Shown here piece after piece: positions 37,301 through 45,496 of a stretch of DNA of 64,000 bases. The stretch's first letter is position 1. Each line of letters begins with the position of its first letter. Origin of the DNA: Cyprinus carpio (Eukaryota > Chordata > Actinopteri > Cypriniformes > Cyprinidae); NCBI RefSeq assembly GCF_018340385.1, contig NC_056595.1, forward strand, positions 13,431,853 through 13,495,852, read 5' to 3'. A model generated the notes under the pieces. The model was not told where the DNA came from. It worked only from the letters and a program-made list of their open reading frames with translations, and made no database searches. The translations under genes were made by a program, and so were the position numbers.

Positions 37301-40300
37301 GACTTTTTTCTTTAAATTCCAAGATTATATCTCACAATTCTGGTTAGAAAAATCAACTCGTCATTCTGTCTTTTTCCCTTGGCTCAGAATCATTAGTTTA
37401 TAATCCCACACTTCTGGCTTTTTTTCCTCAGAATTGACAAACTCGCAACTGTCGAGTTGAATTAAGTTATAAAGTTCGAACTAGATGCATGTATTTCAAC
37501 TATAGGGCTAATATAATATGTCCCCTATGTGAATATTATATAGACCTATTATTCAAATCTAATTTATGCTTTAAAGTAGGGTAATCATAGCAGGTTTCAT
37601 CCATAGTTTGTCCGTTTAAATGTCTGCATTTAGATTCAAATAGCGTCTTTGATGACAGTATTATATTAAAACTATTTGCATTGCGACTCTGACATCCAAA
37701 TGCACAATAATACATTTTTTTCTTTTTTTATGTATTTTTTTTTTTTTTTTTTCATTTGTTTGTTGTGTTTGTTTTTCTGCCACCACAATGCGCGCGCAGC
37801 TGCAAGTGACGTAACTGTGACGTCTAATTCAAATTGGTCTATTCTACCAGCATCAGCGTACTAAACATAAGACATTAGTGTAGATGCCAGACCATTTACA
37901 AGCTAAGGGAGACAGGCAGAAAACAAATGGCAGTGGCAGGCGGTTCTGAAAGGACATCCTTTGCATCCAGTGTTTGACTTTGATCACAACAAATGGACTA
38001 TCATAAAGCAAGAGTATAAGTGACACAAAATTCATGTCTATCTATAATAAACCTCAAAGGAGGATAGAAACAGAAATAACAACCTAAAACCTGGATATGT
38101 CTCTGCTTTAATTTGTGAGTCCAAATATAAAGCGCAGGTGTTTCAAACAAGGTCTCTTACCTGGCAGCAGAATAGGCTCTGGGCTGAAGCTTCGGCAAAT
38201 GTTCTGTAATGCAGCAGAGGAGAGATCAGAGATGAAGATGAAGATGGCATTGTGACCTTGAGGCTATTCGAAAATGACTTGAGTTACTCTTTTAGGGAAC
38301 CCCCCCTCTGGATGTTACCCAAGACTCTTGAGCTGATGAGGGCCAATTTCTCAGAATAGCTCAATTCAAAACAAAATGTTCAATGCCTTTCTAGGACAGC
38401 CTTAATGTTAAGCAAGTACAGTATATATAATCATGAAATGTTTTGGAGAATGTTTTAAGAATGTTAGGAGCCAGACAGAAATATTGGCTAGGCCAATTCA
38501 TTGGTCAATAATTGATCATTTTGCACTCATCATTTTTTTTGCGTTCAATTTTTTAGATATTAACATCATCATCCAAAGTTTGGGATCAGTAAGTGATCGT
38601 CTAAGTAAGTGCTTACTTAGAGGCCCGGAGGGTATTCAATGCAAAAATCATTTCTCATGTGGGATTACTTAGATGTTCGGTGGGTATTTAATTTATAATT
38701 TGTTTATAATGTTTTTGGTTTCGTTTTGTATTCAAAATATCTGTTATTCAAATTTGTTTATTAATTTCCAACAAAGGCTTTCTGATTTTGCTTTCATTCT
38801 AATACTATTTATTTCAGTGCATCACTATCTAAGGGCCTTATACCATTTTCCAATGGAATTTAAGATGTTTTTTCACTTAATATTTTGCTCCTTTTTAAAA
38901 ACACAGAGGTAGTTGTTTTTTAGCTCAAACAAAATGTTTAAAATTCTCCTTCATCTGTCAGCAAATGGCATATAATTTTCTCCTATTCGCTGAAATGATG
39001 AATCAATTTGAAATGTTCATTTCCAGCTCACCATTAAAACACTGCTCTTTAATGTCGGGAAAGCCTAATAAAACCAGGAGAGAACTGTTTGAGTGATGAC
39101 AGTGATGTTACTGCCACAACACACCAGTGCAGAGTGATTTTAGGAATAAAATGAATGTGCTGTCAAACGCTGCTGAACCAGCATCTCTGTGATTTGTGCC
39201 ATGGAGAATCACTGTGTTAATCTTTAATTTGCCAAAGTCGCAGTAATATTCACACAGATTAAAACTTTACATGTACTTGCATCCAATGCAACAATTCACC
39301 GGCCACATTCGCATAAACCAGCGAGGGTCACTGCATTATGACTACCTTGCAGTTCTCTATATCTTAAGCATGGTATGCATTAATAATTTCAGCAATACCT
39401 GCTGTTTCCCAAATTCAAGTTGACAGCATATTTCTCACCTTGATGGAGAATTTTATTGCATTTCACAGCAGAGACTTACTGTACAACATTTTACTATATA
39501 AGGTTTATTATAACAAAATGTCAACTTTATGTTGTCAAGGCTAATTACATTGCACAGTGATTTCTTATACAGTGTGCAAAACTTACACTATGCCATTGAA
39601 AATTCTGTGTACGTTTTTTTTTTTTACTTCAGAAAGAATCAATTAAACTGATCACTTATGGAAGTCTATGGAAGAGGATTATACGACGGTGTTTTAGTGC
39701 CACGTAAATAAAAAAAATAACAACAAGAGTACGAGAATAAAGTCGTAATATTTTGAAAATAAAGTTAAAAAAGATTCTGAGAATAAAGTCATAGCAATGC
39801 GAGAATAAAGTTGAAATATTTTAAGAATAAAATCAAAATTACTAGAATAAAGTCATAATATTTTGAAAATGAAGTCAAAATTACGAGAATAAATTCATAA
39901 TATTTTGAGAATAAAGTCCTAGGAATTACGAGATTAAAGTTATATTATTTTGAAAGTAGTCTATATTGTGCATGCAAATGTCACGGTTTAGGAGCACCGG
40001 GAGAAATTTTGGTGGCCTGGCAACTGATTTGAATATATGTGGGATTATTAGCAGAAATCATACCATGTGTCATATACTCGCAGGGACAGTATGCTTGGAA
40101 ATAATATTTCACGTCTCTGAATGCATTCATTATTTGTATTGCGCCAGTCACCCAATAAGCTTTGTGCTTTTGGTACTTTTAATATAAAACAAAGTCTCAG
40201 CTTTCAAATTCTGTCAGTTATATACTAAAATACAAACAATATGTCTTACAATAATGAGTTTTTCACGGTCTTTAATGTGGGATGACAATATCACTGTATT

Positions 40301-43300
40301 CGCCTCAGTTTAAGGGACATGTGAATCAATCATCTTTTCCATTACAAAGAGACATTCGTTTCATTAAATTATAAGCATACTGTTTTTTCATGCCTTCTGA
40401 TGTTCCTTCACGTTTATATCATGCTATAACTTGTAATAAAGAGGAAAAACACATTTATAATTTGTATTTCATGACAAAACTGACAGAATTTGAAAGCTGA
40501 GCTGTGTTATATTAAAAGCAACAAAGCACAAAGATTATTGCGATTACTGACGCTGGCGTGATACAAATAATGAATGGATTTGATGATGTGAAATATTATT
40601 TTACAATAAAAGAAGAATGTTTCTATATAATATAATATAATATAATAAATAAATAAATAAATATAATAAAAATAAATGTTTCTTGAGCACCAAATCGGAA
40701 TGATTTCTGAAGGATCATGTGACACTGGAGACTGGAGTAATGAAAATTCAGCTTTGCCATCATAGGACTAAATGATGTCTAAAATCTATATTAATATATA
40801 AAACAAGCCCTTTGAGTATAAGAGACTTCTTTCAAAACATTTAAAAATGTTACCGACCTCAAACTTTTAGAGAGTACACATTTTCTGTTCATTTTTGATA
40901 TGGTCCTTACAAAGATATGCACATATAGAGTGTCATCCAGTCAGTGCTGAACCCAGTAATTACATAGTTTTTCACCTTAAAAAGTGTCTGAAGGCATTTA
41001 ATGAAATAAATTATGAGATATAATCATGATTAAATCTCTTAATCAGCTGACAGACTTAAGTTTTAGTTTATATTTGCTGAATTTATCATCATCCTTCTTG
41101 TGTCCCATGATAATGCATTGGCGAGTTTCAAAGTTTAAAGGGATACTCCACCCCAAAATGAAAATTTTGTCATTAATCAGTTACCCCCATGACGTTCCAA
41201 ACCCGTAAAACCCAATTGCACGTCTGATGGCAGATGGACTATTCTGACTACGACTTTCATACCTTTTCTGGACCTTGACACTGTTATTTACTTGGCAGTC
41301 TATGGGACAGTCACAGGCCTCCCGGTTTTCATCCAAAATATCTTAAATTGTGTTCCGAAGACGAACTGAGCTTTTACGGGTTTGGAACGACATGGGGGTA
41401 AGTGATTAATAACCTGATCAACCTTTTCATTTTGGGGTGGAGTATCCCTTTAAAATGTATTTTTCATAGGCTCTACTTTCAGTTAAAGAACAGTTTGCCT
41501 TTAAAAGGAAAAAAAGCAAAGCTGTGCCTCTGATCCGATGTTGTTTTACTGCCATCTGGTGGTACAAACACTGCAAACACTTCCAAACATCAGGCACATT
41601 TACCATGCAAACTGCATATGGGGATATTAAATGTAGAAAACATCCACTTTCCAGTAAATACCAAGCAGATTATGTGTTTACTGACCAAACAGAAGGCTCA
41701 GTGGAGGTAGGCAGGATGGGAAGGCCCAAAGCAGATCTAGCAAGCATACATTGGTGTCCCTGACAAAGCTGTTGTAGTCTGCTGAGCCTTCTTTGCTACA
41801 CAATTCTAAAAGCCTTCTTTTTTCTGAACCGTTCTGAGTGAAGTCCGCCAACGCTCGCACAAACGCCTGAAAGCATAAGAGAACAGTGTACAGTGTCTGT
41901 CCAGGAACTCAGACTACAGCCTCCATGAAAGCTAAATAAATCATCCCTACCTGTACATCAAAAGCACTGTTGCGTATAAAGTAAACGCTAGTGCTAAATC
42001 AAAGGTTCATAACTTCAACAGCACAGCAACTATCACATTAAATAAGGTTAATAACACAAAATTACTTTTTTTGGAGCACTCCTTATCTCCAAACACCAGG
42101 TGAGAATAAACTGCAAAGAGCCGCTCTGTGGGATGTGAAGTGGAACTTTTGCTGCTGTAAAAGAAAAAAGAAATGGTTATGTATTTATTCAACATTTCTG
42201 GTTGTTCAATCTGAATCTATTTCTCTGACTTTTGAACAGAATACATTATTTTATCTGTTTTCTAGCACAGCTCGAAGAGAATGTTCCTGGTGTCACTGAC
42301 TGTGTCAACAACTGCTGCAATACCTTTCTTACTGCTGTTTTTAAGCAAGTTGACCTGAACAGCACAATTCTTTTGCGTTTGCAGATCCAGTCTGAGCAGC
42401 AACTCCTCAACTTCACTGGCTCTGTTTGGACAGAGAATATCAAAGGCATCTCCAGGCTGGTAAGCAATGCTCTGCTCCTGGAGAGACAACATTTATTATA
42501 ACTCCTACAAGGAGAACACAACAGATTTTTTTTTTTTATTAAAAAAAAAAAAAAAAAAAAAAAAAAGTATAAAATATTTTATACTTACTTTTAAGTAATA
42601 TAAAAGCAATATATACAAACTCTATATATAATTAATATTAGTGCATCCTGATTTAAATAAACATGAATAAATATGGACTTACCGAGATATCAAGCTCCAG
42701 TAAGATGGCATTTTTCACTGCATCATCTTGAGTTAACTGAACTGCTTTCGAAATGGACACCTCACGATAACCGTCTTTATCAGATGGGACTGTCTCCTAT
42801 GAAAGAAGTATGTTAATTAGCAGAATTATACACATAAAAGAAACAATAAAATTATATTTTATCCCACATCTACATTTTTGACTCAAATGCCCCCATTGTC
42901 CAACTTAATTATTCAACACTGCTTGTTTTCAAATTGATTAACAGAAACTGAAGTGTTAATAAATTAATCTTAATTAACCATGATAAGATTTGTGATTCTA
43001 GAAAATCCATGATTTTGTATGTTCTTCAATAAAAACAAGAATTACTGTTAAAATTACTGATTGTGTGTGTGTGTGTGTATTCATTTAGATTTTTTTTAAT
43101 AATTAAATATGAACCCTTGAAAGTTTCCTGAGGCCCCCAGCCCTTAGTTGAGAACCACTGATTTTACACCAAAACATTTACTGAATGAACCTTATTCATA
43201 AAATGCATAAATGTTCCTAAATCCATGCTTGCATAAATTGTTGCAATGAATTTACGCAAAAGGTTTTACACAGAAATTCTGTCTAGCTTGTGTTTCATGA

Positions 43301-45019
43301 ATAAGACCCACTGTATTTAAGACTGATCTAAAAACTTTGATTTTCCAGGAAGATCATACCCCTTCAGTTGACACCTGCTCCAAACAGACCTCCAGATATG
43401 AAGCGGGAAGTGCAGGAACATTAAGAACAGACTCTGACAATGGTGGTACCGATTGCTTAAGAGATGCAACCAATGCGGTAGAAAGAGTCTCTACGTCACT
43501 GCTGTCAGATGTAATCGTTTTCCCTTTTTGTGAGTCTACTTCACTCAGCTTTAAAAGCTGAAGATCAACTTCTAGACCTGACTTATTTTTTTCCTGGCCA
43601 GATGCATTTTTATGATAATTGTCCTGTGTACAGTCACTTAGGTCAGCGCTCTGTTGATTTGAAGAAGACATGCTGGAGAATATTTTTTTCAGAGCGTCCC
43701 AGAGTCCCTCAATCCAAGGATCCACCACTACTTCAAGTCTGGAAAGAAAAGAGACAGAGTTTGACAAGGCAATATATCAGAGAATGAGCTTTATTATTGT
43801 TACTTAACATTCATGCATACCCAGTGCCGTCATCTGCATGCCCAGTGGCATAGAAATGTTTAGCACCAAGCTGCTGCAGACGGCTGTCAATGGTCTTGCC
43901 CCCGTTGCAGAAATTTGCATAGTTTGTGTCTCCCAAAGCTGCATATATAACAGCATGAAAAAGTGCTCATGGGTGGAGCTCACGCTTACATAACAGAATG
44001 ATCATCTTACCTAACAGTGCATAACGCAGATGGGAGAAGTGGTCGTGCACCAGAGATTTGTTCTTGATCTTTCTTACAAACTTCTGAGCTGTGTCCGGAG
44101 GGTCACCATCACCGGTCGTGGAAACCACAAACACAACTGGCCGGATTTCACGATCCACGTTGTACTGGGAAAACATGGGAATGCACAAGTTGCATCAGTC
44201 AGTTCTGATATATGACTGTTGATTGCCATGAAAAGTAATAGGCAAGAAACATACCTTGTGCTGGTTGCTCAAACAGCTGATATCGGCTGTAAACCCATGC
44301 TCAGCTGCTTGCTGGCAGATCTCTTCGGCTATAGACTGAGCCTGACCACGCTGAGATCCGTACAATATCAAGAAACGAGCAGCAACTTCACACGGCATAT
44401 TATGAAAGCTGGATGAAGGGGGTTAAAATGTTGCAAATCATTTCTGCATGTTTTAAAAAGCAATAAACATATTTGATTTTTATATTATTACAAACATTTA
44501 TTATAAATTTTATAAATAAATGCATACAATTATAAATAATTATTTATTATAAAATATTTATAAATAGAATTTAATAAACAATTAATTAAAAATTACATAA
44601 ATTCATAAATAAATCATAAAGCTAGTTTCGAACAAGAGTGATGTAATATTAACTTATATAAGCATTTAAATTTAATTTACATCTCATTCTTTCAATTGGA
44701 AGGTTAATTGATATGTTACTTATTCAAAAATGTGATTGTTAAACATCTTCTATATGTACAAACTGGAATTGAACAGCTCTGGTCATGTGAGAATTTACAT
44801 CAGACAAATGAAATATATATGAGATATCAAAACAGTCTGCACTCTCATGTATAACTGTTTTTAGACCCTCCGAAGTTCAAAATACACTTTGGTCACAGAT
44901 TTAAATTGTGAGCGGTGAGATTAAATTGATTAAGTTAATAAAAGTTACCTTGATTTTGTGAACGCCAACTCCAGCCGAGTAACATACTGAATTCCGCACG
45001 GGCGTGCTTTCAGGAGCAT
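25349..45019 (-). CDS. mtrr: mtrr, methionine synthase reductase (15 exons)
   Basis: Diflavin reductase that passes electrons from NADPH through FAD and FMN to reduce inactive cob(II)alamin on methionine synthase. Coding exons, from 5' on the minus strand: 45019-44949, 44408-44255, 44164-44011, 43938-43821, 43738-43360, 42796-42683, 42477-42324, 42154-42066, 41866-41686, 38203-38161, 36995-36809, 36493-36375, 29129-29037, 25773-25588, 25493-25349. All junctions are GT-AG and in phase, and the sum is 2,187 nt (728 codons plus TGA). Visible motifs: flavodoxin FMN loops LILYGSQRGQAQSIAEE, VSTTGDGDPPDTA and LGDTNYANFCNGG; YQPGDAF and TWCLEIR of the connecting domain; FAD motifs RPYSAASSS and GLCTGWLA; NADPH motifs GPGTGVAPFIGFLQ and WLFFGCRHKDKDFLFR; YVCGDAKNMAKDV; and the C-terminal EEKRYLQDIWS. 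The first methionine lies 27 codons upstream of a second one at 44398-44396, which would give 701 residues, close to the 698-residue human form. Introns are full of MITEs. Identity is near certain; individual splice edges could be off by a few bases. Confidence 0.96.
26190..26595. repeat. worn TTAA-type MITE with (AAAT)n insertion
   Basis: Family blocks CTAAACCTGAATGACTTACT and CTGAGGGTGAGTAAATAATG, with TTTTTGGGTGAACTATCGC at the end, flank an AAAT microsatellite at 26335-26361. It lies within the mtrr intron between exons 13 and 14. Confidence 0.55.
28229..28805. mobile_element. palindromic TTAA MITE, copy B (full length)
   Basis: The element is flanked by TTAA and starts AAAGGGATACTCCACCCC. 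It ends with GGAGTATCCCTTTAA and has terminal arms of about 80 bp (ACTTACCCCCATGTCGTTCC opposite GGAACGACATGGGGGTAAGT). The interior holds CTATGGGACAGTCACAGGCC, GCTTACAAAAAGTGTTCCC and a short tRNA-like piece near 28345-28380 (on the minus strand GTGGGTTTGAGTCTCGGGCC). It carries no transposase. It lies in the mtrr intron between exons 13 and 14. Confidence 0.88.
31135..31490. repeat. degenerate minisatellite, GACTTTATAC / CACAATTGTGACT units
   Basis: Blocks such as GTGACTATTTC, CACAATTGAGA, GACTTTATAC and CTCAAAATCGTGAC recur about every 25-35 bp. The open frames over it come from the repeats. It lies in the mtrr intron between exons 12 and 13. Confidence 0.8.
31640..31862. repeat. second block of the same degenerate minisatellite
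   Basis: The same unit type as 31135-31490 (CAGACTTTATACCCCACAAC, TTGTGATGTTATTCCTCACA, TGTGACTATTTCACACAATT), separated by about 150 bp of A-rich sequence. Confidence 0.8.
33035..33165. repeat. short GGTTGC-type repeat
   Basis: It has repeated blocks GGGTGGTTGCCAGAACA, GCTAAGGTGTTCTG, GCTATGAGGTTGCTACAGTG and TTGGCAGAGCATTGCTAAAC, resembling a pentamer-rich minisatellite frequent in fish. Confidence 0.5.
33230..33462. mobile_element. palindromic TTAA MITE, copy C (3' half)
   Basis: It matches the right half of copy B: GACCTTGACAGTGTATTT, CTATGGGACAGTCACAAGCC, AGGTTTGGAACAACATGCGG and GGAGTATCCCTTTAA. The left arm is lost. It lies in the mtrr intron between exons 12 and 13. Confidence 0.85.
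34284..34324. repeat. (GATA)n microsatellite
   Basis: About ten uninterrupted TAGA/GATA units in the mtrr intron between exons 12 and 13. Confidence 0.97.
34574..35173. mobile_element. hAT-type non-autonomous insertion with 8-bp TSD
   Basis: Terminal repeats CAGGGGCGTAGCA (from 34582) and TGCGACGCCCCTG (to 35165) are inverted, and the element is flanked by the exact 8-bp direct repeat CCTGTGGC (34574-34581 and 35166-35173). An 8-bp target duplication with CAGGGGCG-like ends fits the hAT superfamily. The 584-bp element encodes no transposase. Its right half (34910-35120) is far richer in G+C and CpG than the intron around it and may derive from the promoter or 5' UTR of the parent transposon. 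Minus-strand frames here look spurious. Confidence 0.92.
35640..35905 (-). repeat. TIR repeat (GGATCATGTGAC family), reverse copy
   Basis: It reads as the complement: CACTCCAGTCTTCCGTGTCA, CATGATCCTTCAG, TGCTGATTTGCTGCTCAGGA, ATTATCAATGTTGAAAATAG. It lies in the mtrr intron between exons 12 and 13, about 470 bp from exon 12. Confidence 0.85.
36017..36050. repeat. poly(T) tract
   Basis: A T-run broken by a few A residues, about 325 bp downstream of mtrr exon 12 on the gene strand. Confidence 0.8.
37285..37460. repeat. small TTCTGACTTTTT / CTCACAATTC degenerate repeat
   Basis: AATTCTGACTTTTTTC, ATCTCACAATTCTGG, CATTCTGTCTTTTTCCC and ACACTTCTGGCTTTTTTTCC recur at irregular spacing. It resembles the 31.1-31.9 kb array; the mtrr intron between exons 10 and 11 holds it. 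Confidence 0.45.
39720..39960. repeat. GAGAATAAAGTC tandem array
   Basis: About ten variants of GAGAATAAAGTC alternate with CATAATATTTTGA or AAAATTAC spacers, giving a period near 18 and 36 bp. The array is diverged, so it is old. It lies in the mtrr intron between exons 9 and 10. Confidence 0.88.
40099..40602. mobile_element. foldback element with ~140-bp inverted arms
   Basis: The left arm (40099-40237) and right arm (40461-40602) are inverted copies. Examples are CATTCATTATTTGTAT, CTTTGTGCTTT and GCTTTCAAATTCTGTCAG on the left against their complements on the right. The 220-bp loop has no recognised content. Mirror-image open frames on the two strands come from the arms. It lies in the mtrr intron between exons 9 and 10. 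Confidence 0.85.
40626..40665. repeat. TATAA/AAAT microsatellite
   Basis: TATAA units followed by AAAT units, directly before a TIR repeat copy. Confidence 0.9.
40666..40875 (+). repeat. TIR repeat (GGATCATGTGAC family), partial
   Basis: It has AAATGTTTCTTGAGCACC, GAAGGATCATGTGACACTGG, AGACTGGAGTAATG, AAATTCAGCTTTGCCATC and ACCTCAAACTTTTAGAGAG at the end. Confidence 0.85.
41137..41453. mobile_element. palindromic TTAA MITE, copy D (internally deleted)
   Basis: Both ends are present (TTAAAGGGATACTCCACCCC and GGAGTATCCCTTTAA). About 260 bp present in copy B, between the left arm and CCCAATTGCACGTCTGATGG, is missing. It lies in the mtrr intron between exons 9 and 10, about 230 bp from exon 9. 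Confidence 0.9.
42527..42567. repeat. poly(T)-poly(A) hairpin tract
   Basis: Eleven Ts, an A, two Ts and about 25 As form a simple foldback about 50 bp upstream of the mtrr exon 7 acceptor on the gene strand. Confidence 0.9.
43062..43078. repeat. short (GT)n microsatellite
   Basis: Eight to nine GT units in the mtrr intron between exons 5 and 6. Confidence 0.9.
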
Positions 45020-45060
45020 GAACGGGTCACCGGATACCACGTTACTCTGGACTCGCACAT
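45010..45060 (-). other. possible upstream ORF of mtrr
   Basis: A 16-codon ORF (ATG at 45060-45058, TGA at 45012-45010) overlaps the first in-frame mtrr ATG (45019-45017) in another frame. The uORF ATG has G at -3; the extension ATG has T at -3 and C at +4; the internal ATG at 44398 has A at -3. If the transcript starts upstream of 45060, this order of starts would favour leaky scanning to the shorter protein. The transcription start is not known. Confidence 0.3.
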
Positions 45061-45496
45061 GGCCTTGCAGAAATAACCAATTTGTAAATTAAAAGACGTA
45101 CTAGTCAAGGACAAATCTTAATATGTTTAGTCAATCTGTATGGAATATAGATATGTGGCTGTACTCACGTTTTGTGTTGGAGTTATGTAGTGGTTGGGAT
45201 GTAATATTAATATGTTTATTTTTTATGTGTTTGTTAGAAAGATGTGGGCTTTTTGTTTTTATTCCTAAATAATTTTCTGAAGTGTTTTAAATCACTCTTT
45301 AATTAATCACTTAACGTTTATCTAATTTACCCGTGGGTGTTAAAACATTCTCTACTTGGCTTGCTCCGCCCCGCCCCGAGATTCTTCCAGAACTAGCCGG
45401 CAGATCCGCGCGGTGAGGTGCACAGCTACAGGATCAAACTCTCTAGTATAAAATCATTTCGCGTAGTTGTGCATTTCGTTGGGGTGGAGATTAAAA
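45061..45496. promoter_or_regulatory. mtrr-cct5 bidirectional promoter region
   Basis: Only about 480 bp separates the first recognised mtrr coding exon from the cct5 ATG, and the genes point away from each other. The cct5-proximal 130 bp is clearly richer in G+C and CpG than its surroundings, with two overlapping GC boxes (CCGCCCCGCCCC, 45366-45377) and no TATA box at a usual distance. This fits a shared housekeeping promoter. The mtrr transcription start could lie closer to the GC boxes if an extra 5' non-coding exon exists; the sequence beside exon 1 (TTATTTCTGCAAG on the gene strand) is not a clean acceptor. Confidence 0.65.
45382..45393. promoter_or_regulatory. heat-shock element (HSF1 type)
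   Basis: The sequence TTCTTCCAGAAC contains a perfect inverted pair TTC-CA-GAA (45385-45392) preceded by another TTC. It lies about 100 bp upstream of the cct5 ATG and next to the GC boxes. HSF binds inverted nGAAn units, and CCT subunit genes are known HSF targets in mammals, so position and function agree. No binding evidence is available here. Confidence 0.55.

Noticed and set aside
39966..40725. Mirror-image frames with similar peptides on opposite strands
   Set aside because: The similarity is explained by the inverted arms of a foldback element.
42007..42195. 62-codon minus-strand frame ending SHLVFGDKECSKK
   Set aside because: It is a shifted reading of mtrr exon 8. The correct frame gives FILTWCLEIRSAPKK.
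42246..42521. Stop codon after ILFELC downstream of the exon 7 coding frame
   Set aside because: The donor AAG AAA G|GTATTG lies earlier, at 42324. The sequence beyond is intron, and the next exon (42154-42066) restores the family motif TWCLEIR.
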